Shown here: positions 41,859 through 49,708 of the stretch, piece by piece
Position numbering within the stretch: the first letter of the stretch is position 1
How the letters are laid out: every line of letters starts with the position of its first letter
Source of the DNA: an uncultured Roseburia sp.
GTDB taxonomy: Bacteria > Bacillota > Clostridia > Lachnospirales > Lachnospiraceae
Assembly: GCA_910587865.1 (NCBI GenBank)
Contig: CAJUNX010000012.1
Coordinates: 1-50,179, forward strand
Direction: 5' to 3'
DNA: 50,179 nucleotides
The notes under the pieces: model-generated
Seen by the model: the letters and a program-made list of their open reading frames with translations, nothing else
The model's database searches: none
What the model was told of the DNA's origin: nothing
Translations under genes and position numbers: made by a program

Positions 41859-41890
41859 ATGATTCGGATATCAGACAATCATTAAGCTGC

Positions 41891-41933
41891 ATACAGGATG
41901 GAGGTCAGAATGCATGGGGCTTCCATCCTGTAT
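41891..41933 (+). other. Intra-operon stem-loop after the second binding protein
   Basis: ATACAGGATGGA (41891-41902) pairs exactly with TCCATCCTGTAT (41922-41933) around a 19-base loop. A T tract does not follow. As in the first system, it stands between lipoprotein and first permease and probably sets their ratio. Confidence 0.7.
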
Positions 41934-41998
41934 TCTGTCTTATGGGGATCAGAATAATCTGCTTTTGCAGAACAAGATGACAGGAAAGGGGATCCAAC

Positions 41999-42943
41999 AT
42001 GAAAGAGACGACGGCTGTGACAGCATCCGTTCCCAAAAAGAGATCGAAGTTCAGACGGTTCCTGCCGGTTTACATCATGGCGCTGCCGGGACTTATTTAT
42101 CTGTTTATCAACAACTATATGCCTCTGCCGGGACTGGTGCTGGCATTTAAGAATTATAATGCGAGGAAGGGGATCTACGGTTCCGACTGGGCGGGATTTT
42201 CCAATTTCAAATACCTGTTTCAGACGCAGGACGCATTTGTAATTACAAGGAATACACTGTGCTATAATATTGTGTTTATTGTGGTGAATATGGTCTGTGC
42301 GATTGCGGTGGCGATCATCCTTTCTGAGATTACCAGCAAGGCGAAGAAGTTTTACCAGAGTGCGATCCTTCTGCCCTATCTGATCTCGGCGGTTATCGTC
42401 AGCTACCTGGTGTTCGCGTTCTTATCCACAGAAAACGGATTTGTGAATAATTCTATTTTAAGTCTGTTTGGAAAAGAGCCGATCTCCTGGTACACCGAGA
42501 AAAAATACTGGCCGTTTATCCTGGTCTTCGTAAATACCTGGAAGGGTATCGGCTACAACTGTATTATTTATCTGTCCACGATCCTCGGTTTTGACCGCGC
42601 TTATTACGAGGCGGCGGCGATCGACGGCGCTTCGAAGTGGCAGCAGATCACAAAGATCACGCTTCCGATGCTAAAGCCCACGATCATCATGCTGGTGCTG
42701 ATGGCAGTCGGACGTATCTTCTACTCTGACTTCGGTCTGTTCTACCAGGTGCCGCAGAACTCCGGTTCCCTGTATTCCGTGACGAACACGATCGATACCT
42801 ATGTGTACCGCGGACTGTTAGAGCTCGGCGATATCACGATGTCGGCGGCGGCTGGTCTGTATCAGTCCATTGTCGGATTTGTCCTGGTGCTCGGCGCGAA
42901 CCTTCTGGTTCGTAAGCTTGACAAAGACAGCGCATTGTTCTAG
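41999..42943 (+). CDS. Sugar ABC transporter permease, LplB-like (second system)
   Basis: This is a six-helix inner-membrane subunit of 314 residues. Its N-terminal part (PVYIMALPGLIYLFINNYMPLPG) and EAA loop (YEAAAIDGASKWQQITKITLP) are typical for LplB-type permeases. The ribosome site is a GGAAAGGGG run before ATG 41999. It pairs with the permease at 42955, 11 bases downstream. Again no ATPase is encoded in the operon. Confidence 0.93.
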   Translation: MKETTAVTASVPKKRSKFRRFLPVYIMALPGLIYLFINNYMPLPGLVLAFKNYNARKGIYGSDWAGFSNFKYLFQTQDAFVITRNTLCYNIVFIVVNMVCAIAVAIILSEITSKAKKFYQSAILLPYLISAVIVSYLVFAFLSTENGFVNNSILSLFGKEPISWYTEKKYWPFILVFVNTWKGIGYNCIIYLSTILGFDRAYYEAAAIDGASKWQQITKITLPMLKPTIIMLVLMAVGRIFYSDFGLFYQVPQNSGSLYSVTNTIDTYVYRGLLELGDITMSAAAGLYQSIVGFVLVLGANLLVRKLDKDSALF

Positions 42944-42954
42944 GAGGTGGAGAG

Positions 42955-43851
42955 ATGAGAACGAGAGAAGAGAGACGGTTTCAGGTCATCGGCAATATCG
43001 TTATGATTATTCTGACGGCGTGCGCGCTTCTGCCGATGATTCTGCTGGTTCTGTCATCCCTGACAGACAATGACACGCTGATCCGGAACGGATATTCTTT
43101 CCTGCCAGAGAAGTTCAGCTTACAGGCGTACACCTACATCTTCAGCACCGGTAATTCCGTGATTCACGCGTACGGGATTTCCATCCTGCTGACCGTTGTG
43201 GGAACCACGTGCTCGCTGGTGATCACGACGCTGCTTGCCTATGCACTTTCAAAAAAAGCGCTGCCGGGCAAGGGAGTCCTGACCTTTATCGTATTCTTTA
43301 CGATGCTGTTTAACGGCGGACTGGTTCCGACCTATATGAACTACACGAATGTATTCGGGCTGAAGAATACGTTCTGGGGACTTCTGATCCCGAGCCTTCT
43401 GACGAACGGATTTAACATCCTTCTGATGAAGTCCTACTTCGTGACAGGCGTGCCGGACGAGGTACTCGAGGCGGCCTACATCGACGGAGCGAGCGAGTTC
43501 AAGACCTTTTACAGCATCGCGCTTCCGCTGGCGAAGCCCATCGTGGCCACCATCGGACTGTTTGCCGGCATCGCTTACTGGAATGACTGGATGAACGGAT
43601 ATATTTACCTGACGAAGCGGACGGATCTGTATTCGATCCAGAATCTGCTGAACCGTATGATTCAGAATATCCAGTTCCTGACACAGAGTTCGGCGAATAT
43701 TTCCAATGCAAATGTGGGACTTTCCTCGATCCCTGCGGTATCGGTGCGTATGGCAATGGCAGTGGTCGGCGTGCTGCCGATTGTCATCGTCTATCCGTTC
43801 GTGCAGAACAACTTCGTCAAAGGTATCACCTTAGGCGGTGTGAAGGGTTAG
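42955..43851 (+). CDS. Sugar ABC transporter permease, LplC-like (second system)
   Basis: This is the second permease subunit, 298 residues, with six predicted helices. The EAA loop reads LEAAYIDGASEFKTFYSIALP, and the C terminus is NNFVKGITLGGVKG, as in LplC-type proteins. GGAGGTGGAG lies just before ATG 42955. It is the last gene of the operon; a strong terminator follows at 43902. Confidence 0.93.
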   Translation: MRTREERRFQVIGNIVMIILTACALLPMILLVLSSLTDNDTLIRNGYSFLPEKFSLQAYTYIFSTGNSVIHAYGISILLTVVGTTCSLVITTLLAYALSKKALPGKGVLTFIVFFTMLFNGGLVPTYMNYTNVFGLKNTFWGLLIPSLLTNGFNILLMKSYFVTGVPDEVLEAAYIDGASEFKTFYSIALPLAKPIVATIGLFAGIAYWNDWMNGYIYLTKRTDLYSIQNLLNRMIQNIQFLTQSSANISNANVGLSSIPAVSVRMAMAVVGVLPIVIVYPFVQNNFVKGITLGGVKG

Positions 43852-43901
43852 GGAAAACGGATGATCCGAACGAATGCGGCCTGCGGGAGTTCCTGACATG
43901 T

Positions 43902-43955
43902 TACCTCTGAAGTAGACGGAGTAAAGAAACAAAATCTGCTTCGGAGGTATTTTTT
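43902..43955 (+). terminator. Terminator of the second sugar ABC operon
   Basis: A 15-bp stem (43902-43916 with 43935-43949, including two G-U pairs) is followed by six T residues (43950-43955). The right arm contains a GGAGG sequence (43943-43947). Confidence 0.9.
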
Positions 43956-44084
43956 ATGACTGGTACATCGTTTCGCAAAGAACGATCCCAGATCACCGGC
44001 CTGTTTTCCCGATTGCACAGCTCAAAAAGCCTCAGCAAAAAGCAGCGCGGGAAGGGTGAAAAACAGGTGATCATTTCACCATAA
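43956..44084 (+). CDS. Possible 42-residue basic peptide (doubtful)
   Basis: An ATG directly after the terminator T tract opens a 42-codon frame rich in Lys, Arg and Ser (starts MTGTSFRKERSQ). GGAGG within the terminator stem lies eight bases before it, so the site would be hidden when the hairpin forms. I recognise no family. The good ribosome site is the only support and chance is quite possible. The rest of the 385-base gap between 43851 and 44237 holds the terminator, this frame and a promoter. Confidence 0.2.
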   Translation: MTGTSFRKERSQITGLFSRLHSSKSLSKKQRGKGEKQVIISP

Positions 44085-44131
44085 TATGGTACAAAACGGA
44101 TATCCGGATGGTGGAATACAAAGGGAAAATA

Positions 44132-44140
44132 TGGTACAAT
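44132..44140 (+). promoter_or_regulatory. Extended -10 promoter before the second esterase
   Basis: TG at 44132-44133 and TACAAT at 44135-44140 form an extended -10. The 12-mer AATATGGTACAA around it (44128-44139) also occurs at 44083-44094, 45 bp upstream, which may be a second promoter or part of a repeat. Confidence 0.45.
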
Positions 44141-44236
44141 GAGAAACAGGGCAGTCCCGGGTCTTTGGAAACGGAGTGGAGAGAGAAATTTCCAAAAACG
44201 GAGCGGAGACAAAAAAGTAAAAGGAGGCAGAGAACA

Positions 44237-45511
44237 ATGGGACAGGGATATTACACAATTACAAGAATCACGGATTACGGGCCGTATGTGACAAAGATTA
44301 TTCTTCCGGTGCCGCAGACGGTGAAGAAAGCGGCGGTGAAGCCGGAGCAGTTTTCGGTGTACGTGGAGCGCATGGATGAGAAGGGGGAGATTCTTTCCCT
44401 GCCGAAGAGCTGGATGGCGCCTGACGATAAGGAGCCAAGCAAGGGTTATATTCCGGTGACGGGGGCATATCCGTCCGACATCGACGGAAACAGTGCAGAG
44501 AGCGGCGGTTTCATCACGCTGGAGATGGCGTACGGCCCGCTGATGCAGCTTTCCGCGTCCATCTGCGCGCCGGCCGGTTTTAACGTATACATTAAGAGCC
44601 GTTACCGCATCACGCAGACCACGGACATCGAGACGGCGGAAGGAAAGCTCACGGGACTTTTCTATGATTTCTTACTGGGCAATCAGAGCCCGGATGCGGC
44701 GGGATTTCTCAACAGCACCTCCTCCTGCGAGCCGGAGCCGTTAAATTACGGTTATTTTATCCCGCAGGATGTGGAGGAAGGAAAACGCCCGCTGATCGTC
44801 TGGATGCATGGAGCCGGGGAGGGCGGCGTGGATGCGACGATCGCCTACACCGGAAATAAGGTCGTAAGGCTGGCTTCCCCGGAGGTACAGAAGCTGTTCG
44901 GCGGCGCGTATATCCTTGCGCCGCAGACAAAGACCTTTTGGTTAAATGACGGAAGCGGCGAGTACGGCAGGACCGGAAAGAGCATGTATGTGGACGCGTT
45001 AAAGGCCACGATCGACGAATTTGTGGAGAAGAATCCGGGGATTGACCGCGACCGGATCTATATCGGCGGCGATTCAAACGGCGGATTTATGACCATGCGC
45101 ATGATCGTCGATTTCCCGGAATATTTTGCGGCGGCATTCCCGATCTGCGAGGCGCTCTACGACGAGCTGATCTCCGATCAGGATATCGAGAATATCAGAC
45201 ACCTGCCGATCTGGTTTACACACGCGAAGAACGACCCGGTGGTGGATCCGGACGAGACCGTGGTGCCGACCTACAAGCGGCTGATCGCGGCGGGCGCGCC
45301 GGACGTGCACTTCACCTTTTGGGACTGCGTCAAAGACATCCATGAGGGATTTAAGGACGCGGAGGGGAATCCGTACGAGTACTTCGGACATTTCACGTGG
45401 ATTCCGATGCTAAACGATGATTGTAAGCTGGACTATGACGGAAAACCGGTGTGTAAGAACGGGAAGGAAGTCACGCTCTTAGAGTGGCTGGCGATGCAGA
45501 AGAGATCATAA
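44237..45511 (+). CDS. Alpha/beta hydrolase, probable carbohydrate esterase
   Basis: This 424-residue hydrolase has no signal peptide, so it is probably cytoplasmic. An N-terminal beta-rich domain (about 1-160) precedes an alpha/beta hydrolase domain (about 165-420) that resembles prolyl-oligopeptidase/PHB-depolymerase-type esterases. It has an oxyanion-loop MHGAGEGG, nucleophile S280 in GGDSNGG, a probable acid in KNDPVVDP, and a histidine candidate in GHFTWIP or IHEGF. AAGGAGG nine bases before ATG 44237 fixes the start over the in-frame ATG 44108. Its own promoter separates it from the ABC operon, but position suggests it removes acyl groups from imported oligosaccharides. The substrate is not proven. 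Confidence 0.82.
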   Translation: MGQGYYTITRITDYGPYVTKIILPVPQTVKKAAVKPEQFSVYVERMDEKGEILSLPKSWMAPDDKEPSKGYIPVTGAYPSDIDGNSAESGGFITLEMAYGPLMQLSASICAPAGFNVYIKSRYRITQTTDIETAEGKLTGLFYDFLLGNQSPDAAGFLNSTSSCEPEPLNYGYFIPQDVEEGKRPLIVWMHGAGEGGVDATIAYTGNKVVRLASPEVQKLFGGAYILAPQTKTFWLNDGSGEYGRTGKSMYVDALKATIDEFVEKNPGIDRDRIYIGGDSNGGFMTMRMIVDFPEYFAAAFPICEALYDELISDQDIENIRHLPIWFTHAKNDPVVDPDETVVPTYKRLIAAGAPDVHFTFWDCVKDIHEGFKDAEGNPYEYFGHFTWIPMLNDDCKLDYDGKPVCKNGKEVTLLEWLAMQKRS

Positions 45512-45518
45512 GCAAACG

Positions 45519-45620
45519 CAGCCGCGTTTCGCGGGCCGGCTGATTGCAGCAGATACAGCCGCACTTTGCGGGCCGGCTGATTGCAGCAGATACAGCCGCG
45601 CTTCGCGGGCCGGCTGATTG
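45519..45620 (+). repeat. 37-bp tandem repeats, 2.8 copies, each a hairpin
   Basis: Units start at 45519, 45556 and 45593 (the last is incomplete). Each begins CAGCCGC and contains a short hairpin: CCGCG-ttt-CGCGG in unit 1, CCGCA-ctt-TGCGG in unit 2 and CCGCG-ctt-CGCGG in unit 3. The change in unit 2 occurs on both arms, so pairing is kept. The array lies between the esterase stop and the shared terminator. Confidence 0.85.
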
Positions 45621-45657
45621 AAAAAAACAGGCATCCCGGATAAGGGGTGCCTGTTTT
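45621..45657 (-). terminator. Terminator of metNIQ, also usable from the + strand
   Basis: A 14-bp stem (45624-45637 with 45644-45657, one G-U pair, loop of six). Seven A residues at 45621-45627 give a U tract on the minus strand; on the plus strand only four T residues end the stem. Confidence 0.88.
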
Positions 45658-45683
45658 CTGATATGCGGGTCGGTTTCGGATCC

Positions 45684-46655
45684 CTACTCAAACGGAACAA
45701 CCGCTCCGTCATAGGTGTCATTGATGTACTGCCGGATCTCGTCGGATTTTAACGCATCCACAAGAGCGGCGATCTTTTCTTCGTTTTCCGTTCCCTCCCT
45801 GACCGCAATGACATTGACATAAGCCTTCGTCACGTCGGAATCGGATGCCTCGACCGCGATCGAGTCGTTTGCAACGGAATAACCGGCCTGGAGCGCGTAG
45901 TTTCCGTTCATGACCACGAAGGCCACCTCGGGGATGACGCGCGGTACCTGAGCCGCTTCAAGCTCCTGGATCTCGATCCCGTAAGGATTCTCGACAATAT
46001 CATTTTTGGTCGCCGCAAGCCCCGCGCCGTCCTTTAGCGTGATAATGCCGTTGGCCTGCAGAAGCAGCAGTGCGCGGGCCTCGTTTGTGGTGTCGTTGGG
46101 AACCGCGATCACGTCGCCCTCCGAGAGCTCCGAGAGATCGCTTCTGGTGCCCGGATAAATGCCGAACGGCTCGTAATGGATCTCACCCGCGCTTGCAAGG
46201 TGCGTGCCGTGCTCCGTGTTAAAATCATTTAAGTATGTAATGTGCTGAAAATAGTTTGCGTCAAACTCGCCGCTCTCCACGACATCATTCGGCAGGATGT
46301 AGTCGTCGAAAATCTTGATCTCCAGCTCCCATCCCTGTTCCGCCAAAAGGGGCTTTGCCTGCTCTAACAGCTCTGCGTGCGGGGTCGCCGATGCCGCCAC
46401 GGTGATCGTTCCCTTTGTGCCTGCCGCGCCGCTCGTGTCCCCGGTACTGTCCGTACCGGCATCTGCGGCATCGTCTGTGCCGCCGGAAGTACCGCTGTCA
46501 CTGTTTTCCGTACCGGCCTGCTCCTGTTCCGGGGCCGGAGAACCTGTCTGTGCGCCGGCGTCGTCTCCCGTGCCGGCATTGCTGTTTCCGCAGCCGGCCA
46601 GTGCCGTGAGCGCCAGTGCGCCTGCAAGGATCGTTGTCAATACATGTTTTTTCAT
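45684..46655 (-). CDS. metQ: D-/L-methionine-binding lipoprotein
   Basis: This 323-residue NlpA/MetQ-type binding protein captures methionine for the MetNI importer. The signal peptide ends in LAGC with lipid-modified C22. An unusually long Gly/Ser/Thr/Asp-rich linker (about 23-80) follows, then the NlpA domain (from about residue 83, ITVAASATPHAE; also FDANYFQH and the NDTTNEARAL motif). The GAGGGAG site lies just before ATG 46655. It is the last gene of metN-metI-metQ, with a 90-base gap after metI that contains a small hairpin (GCCGC-N4-GCGGC, 46672-46685). Confidence 0.94.
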   Translation of the reverse strand: MKKHVLTTILAGALALTALAGCGNSNAGTGDDAGAQTGSPAPEQEQAGTENSDSGTSGGTDDAADAGTDSTGDTSGAAGTKGTITVAASATPHAELLEQAKPLLAEQGWELEIKIFDDYILPNDVVESGEFDANYFQHITYLNDFNTEHGTHLASAGEIHYEPFGIYPGTRSDLSELSEGDVIAVPNDTTNEARALLLLQANGIITLKDGAGLAATKNDIVENPYGIEIQELEAAQVPRVIPEVAFVVMNGNYALQAGYSVANDSIAVEASDSDVTKAYVNVIAVREGTENEEKIAALVDALKSDEIRQYINDTYDGAVVPFE

Positions 46656-46745
46656 AATCTCCCTCTTTTCCGCCGCGTCTGCGGCTTATATTTGATGATT
46701 CGGCGATGCTCTGCAGACGGTACGAATGCTGCGCATGACGAACGG

Positions 46746-47405
46746 TTATCTCCTGCGGTCCAGGCCGGATGCGATACGCATGCCGATCGTTTGGAAGATC
46801 TGCACCAGGATGATCAGAAGAATCACAGTCACAATCATAATATCCGTCTCGTACCGGTGATACCCGTAGCGGATCGCGATATCGCCGAGTCCGCCTCCGC
46901 CCACGGCGCCTGCCATCGCGGAATAGCCGAGAATGGTGCCGATCGCGATCGTGCTTCCCGTGATCAGCGAGGTCTTCGCCTCCACCAGAAGTACCTTTGT
47001 GATGATCGTCAGGCTGGATGCGCCCATTGATCTCGCCGCCTCGATCACACCGTTGTCCACTTCTTTTAAGGACGATTCGACCATGCGCGCGATAAACGGA
47101 GCGGCCGCGACGACAAGCGGAACAATCGTTCCGGTGGGTCCGTAGCTTTTTCCGATGATAAACCTGGTGAACGGAATCAGCAGGATCAAAAGGATCAGGA
47201 ACGGAATACTGCGGATGATGTTGGCGGTTACATCGAGTATTTTATAAACGACTGCGTTCGGGCAAATGCCGTCCCGGTCCGTGACCGCGAGGAGAACTCC
47301 CATCGGAAGTCCCAGCACATAGCCGAGAATCGTCGATCCCAGCGTCATGTACAGCGTCTCGCCGATTCCTCGTATAATCATTGTGATGATTTCACTGCTC
47401 CACAT
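46746..47405 (-). CDS. metI: Methionine ABC transporter permease
   Basis: This is the inner-membrane subunit of the methionine importer, 219 residues with five predicted helices. It has the EAA loop VIEAARSMGASSLTIITKVLL and the MetI-typical segment AGAVGGGGLGDIAIRYGYHRY. GGAGGTGACAG precedes ATG 47405. Its start overlaps the metN stop by 14 bases, so the two are coupled. Confidence 0.96.
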   Translation of the reverse strand: MWSSEIITMIIRGIGETLYMTLGSTILGYVLGLPMGVLLAVTDRDGICPNAVVYKILDVTANIIRSIPFLILLILLIPFTRFIIGKSYGPTGTIVPLVVAAAPFIARMVESSLKEVDNGVIEAARSMGASSLTIITKVLLVEAKTSLITGSTIAIGTILGYSAMAGAVGGGGLGDIAIRYGYHRYETDIMIVTVILLIILVQIFQTIGMRIASGLDRRR

Positions 47406-48444
47406 CGTCTGTCACCTCCTCCAGCTCGAGTCCTTTTTCCAAAAGATATGCTTCCATCTCCCGCTGCAGCGCCTCCCCTGCGGGAAGTCCTAAGATCATC
47501 TCACCCTTCGCGACTCCGCCCACGTTTTTGGTGTCCGCACGCAGGATATTCACCGGTGTCCGGAACTTCAGCACCATATTTGCGATCACGGGCTCGAAGG
47601 CGGAATTCTCGGAAAAGACGATGCGCAGCTTCCGATCCTCCCTCAGGCGGTCGATCTGTCCGCCGGTGCCGTCCGCAGCCGTGCCTTCCCAGCTTCCCTC
47701 CGGCCGGTCCTTTAAGATCATGTCTCTGGCAGCCTTTGACTTCGGGTGGTTAAAGATATCTTCGACCAGCCCCTGCTCGACCAGAATCCCCTGCTCGACG
47801 ATGGCCACATGACTGCAGATCTCGCGGATGACCGACATCTGATGTGTGATAATCACGATCGTGATGCCGAAATCCCGGTTGATCGATTTTAACAGCGATA
47901 AGATAGAAGCGGTCGTCTGCGGATCCAGGGCGCTTGTCGCCTCGTCGCAGAGCAGGATCTTCGGGTCGGAGGCGAGCGCTCTCGCGATGGCAACGCGCTG
48001 CTTCTGTCCGCCGGAGAGCTGGGCCGGATAAGCCCGCGCCTTTTCCGAGAGTCCTACGATCTCTAAAAATTCCAGTGCCTTTTCCCGCGCTTCCTTTTTG
48101 CTCTTCCCCTGGATCTGCATCGGGAAACAGATGTTGTCCAGCACGTTTTTCTGCATCAGCAGGTTAAAATGCTGGAAAATCATCGCGATATCACTTCGAC
48201 AGCTGCGAAGCTCCCGTTCGGAGAGGGCGCCAAGCTCCTGTCCGCCGATAAAGACCTCGCCGGAGGTCGGGCGCTCCAGATAATTTAAGCACCGCACCAG
48301 GGTACTCTTCCCGGCGCCGGACATTCCGATGATCCCATAAATGTCCCCCTCCCCGATCAGAAGAGAGATATCGCGAAGCGCCTCAACGGCGCCGTCTTTT
48401 TGTTCAAACGTCTTGTACAGGTGACGTACTTCAATTGCCGGCAT
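47392..48444 (-). CDS. metN: Methionine ABC transporter ATP-binding protein
   Basis: This ATPase of 350 residues has Walker A GMSGAGKST, signature LSGGQKQRVAIARAL, Walker B ILLCDEATSALD, and a C-terminal NIL domain (about 265-345) that binds methionine and inhibits the pump when the cell is replete. The in-frame ATG at 48453 has no space for a ribosome site; AGAAAGGA sits nine bases before ATG 48444, which gives the usual MPAIEVRHLYKTF start. The leader of about 120 bases has no recognisable SAM riboswitch or T-box. Confidence 0.96.
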   Translation of the reverse strand: MPAIEVRHLYKTFEQKDGAVEALRDISLLIGEGDIYGIIGMSGAGKSTLVRCLNYLERPTSGEVFIGGQELGALSERELRSCRSDIAMIFQHFNLLMQKNVLDNICFPMQIQGKSKKEAREKALEFLEIVGLSEKARAYPAQLSGGQKQRVAIARALASDPKILLCDEATSALDPQTTASILSLLKSINRDFGITIVIITHQMSVIREICSHVAIVEQGILVEQGLVEDIFNHPKSKAARDMILKDRPEGSWEGTAADGTGGQIDRLREDRKLRIVFSENSAFEPVIANMVLKFRTPVNILRADTKNVGGVAKGEMILGLPAGEALQREMEAYLLEKGLELEEVTDDVEQ

Positions 48445-48564
48445 ATCGTACATCCTTTCTCATACTGGTGTCGAAACGTATGGTTTCCCGCGGCAGGGCC
48501 GTGCCGGATCACGGTACGGCGTGGAAAAACGGGAGGGAACCGGATACGTCCGATCACAACTGGT

Positions 48565-48594
48565 AGTATAGCAGAATCCGAAAGAAAGTGTTAA
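48565..48594 (-). promoter_or_regulatory. Promoter of metNIQ
   Basis: On the minus strand: TTAACA (complement of 48589-48594), an 18-bp spacer and TATACT (complement of 48565-48570). An inverted repeat GTTATA-N9-TATAAC (48614-48634) lies upstream, and a hairpin CCGTG-N6-CACGG (48499-48514) lies in the leader. Confidence 0.65.
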
Positions 48595-48667
48595 TATGAG
48601 AAGCCGATAGTCTGTTATAAGTGTTTCCTATAACGGGCGGATAAAACGCCGGCACATCCGCAGGCTG

Positions 48668-49519
48668 CTAACGAGCAGCAAAAAACGATACGCCGATGCT
48701 GCCCGGTCCGGTGTGCGTCCCGATCGTGCTTCCGATGGTTGTGATCGGAAGCTCATCGACACGCGACTTCCACAGATCCTCGTGATCCGCGATATATTTC
48801 TGCAGCAGGGAGTCGTCGAGTCCCGTGTAGCCCAGGCAGAAGGGCATGGAAAAGTCGACTCCGCCGGACCGCGCAAGCTCCTCCTGAATCATGTTATTCC
48901 CGTTTCTGGAACCGCGCGCTTTGCCGAGAATCGCGACTTCGCCGTTCGTGATTGCGATGACCGGCTTGATGGAGAGCAGATTTCCGGCGAGTGCGGCTGC
49001 GCCGGAGATACGTCCGCCGCGCCTTAAATATTCGAGTGTGTTTAAGAGGGCGATGACGCGCACGTCTTTTTTGCGGCTGTCTGCGGCCTCTTTTATCTGC
49101 TCCGCCGACATTCCTTCGTCCCGCAGGCGGCAGGCATAGCGGATCAGAATCTGCTCGCCGATGCTGACATTTTCGCTGTCGACAAGCCAGATGCAGTCCT
49201 CATAGTCTTCTCTTGCGATAGAAGCGCTCTGATAGCTGCCGGACAGCTTTGAGGAGAGCACGATCACGACTGCGGTATCACCCGCTTCACGGATCTTTTT
49301 GTAAACCGTTTCATACTCGAGCGGCGGGATCTGGCTGGTGGTGGGCAGAGAGTCCGTCTCGACCAGCTTCTCGTAAAACTGTCTGTGGGACAGTGTGATC
49401 CCGTCGAGGTATTCCTCTTCGCCGAAAATGGTTTTCAGCGGAAGATACATGCAGTCCAGTGCATCCGCCTGTGTCTTTGTCAGGTCGGAAGCGGAATCAA
49501 TCACAATTCTTACACCCAT
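48668..49519 (-). CDS. DegV-family (FakB-like) fatty-acid-binding protein
   Basis: This 283-residue cytosolic protein of the DegV/FakB family presents a bound fatty acid to fatty acid kinase FakA for phosphorylation, feeding host or medium fatty acids to phospholipid synthesis. The family motifs are intact: VIDSASDL at the start, TTSQ, VLSSKLSGSYQSA, LEYLRRGGRIS, and the C-terminal GSTIGTHTGPGSIGVSFF. An in-frame ATG at 49579 lies within operator sequence; the GAGGAG site and homology fit ATG 49519. The promoter upstream carries FabT-like boxes, which independently ties the gene to fatty acid metabolism. The fakA gene is not in the window. Confidence 0.92.
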   Translation of the reverse strand: MGVRIVIDSASDLTKTQADALDCMYLPLKTIFGEEEYLDGITLSHRQFYEKLVETDSLPTTSQIPPLEYETVYKKIREAGDTAVVIVLSSKLSGSYQSASIAREDYEDCIWLVDSENVSIGEQILIRYACRLRDEGMSAEQIKEAADSRKKDVRVIALLNTLEYLRRGGRISGAAALAGNLLSIKPVIAITNGEVAILGKARGSRNGNNMIQEELARSGGVDFSMPFCLGYTGLDDSLLQKYIADHEDLWKSRVDELPITTIGSTIGTHTGPGSIGVSFFAAR

Positions 49520-49570
49520 AGTTCTCCTCTTTTCCGCGCTGCGGTCAGCGCAATCCATATGTTTACAAAG

Positions 49571-49637
49571 GTTTGACAATCAAACTATTTGACAATCAAA
49601 TTATGATGACTATACAGTAAAATAGTTTGACTGTCAA
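49571..49637 (-). promoter_or_regulatory. FabT-like operator boxes upstream of the DegV gene
   Basis: GTTTGACAATCAAAC (49571-49585) and ATTTGACAATCAAAT (49587-49601) are perfect inverted repeats with the same CAA centre. Their outer pair changes from G/C to A/T together. TTGAC-t-GTCAA (49627-49637) is a third half-related site on the -35 box. They resemble the published FabT (MarR-family) box of streptococcal fatty acid genes. Confidence 0.7.
49609..49637 (-). promoter_or_regulatory. Promoter of the DegV gene
   Basis: On the minus strand: perfect TTGACA (complement of 49632-49637), a 17-bp spacer and TATAGT (complement of 49609-49614). The two best boxes lie just downstream, around the expected start of transcription, so bound protein would block it. 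Confidence 0.85.
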
Positions 49638-49708
49638 GATAATTTTGAAATAATCGCAAATCCAGTGGCGCGGCAGCATTTTTTACATATGATAAAGAAA
49701 AAACAGGC

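Noticed and set aside
45519..45620. CRISPR array
   Set aside because: The repeats are directly adjacent with no unique spacers, and no cas gene is present.
48445..48667. Possible SAM riboswitch or T-box before metN
   Set aside because: The conserved S-box core and T-box motif are not visible, and the leader from the likely promoter is only about 120 bases.
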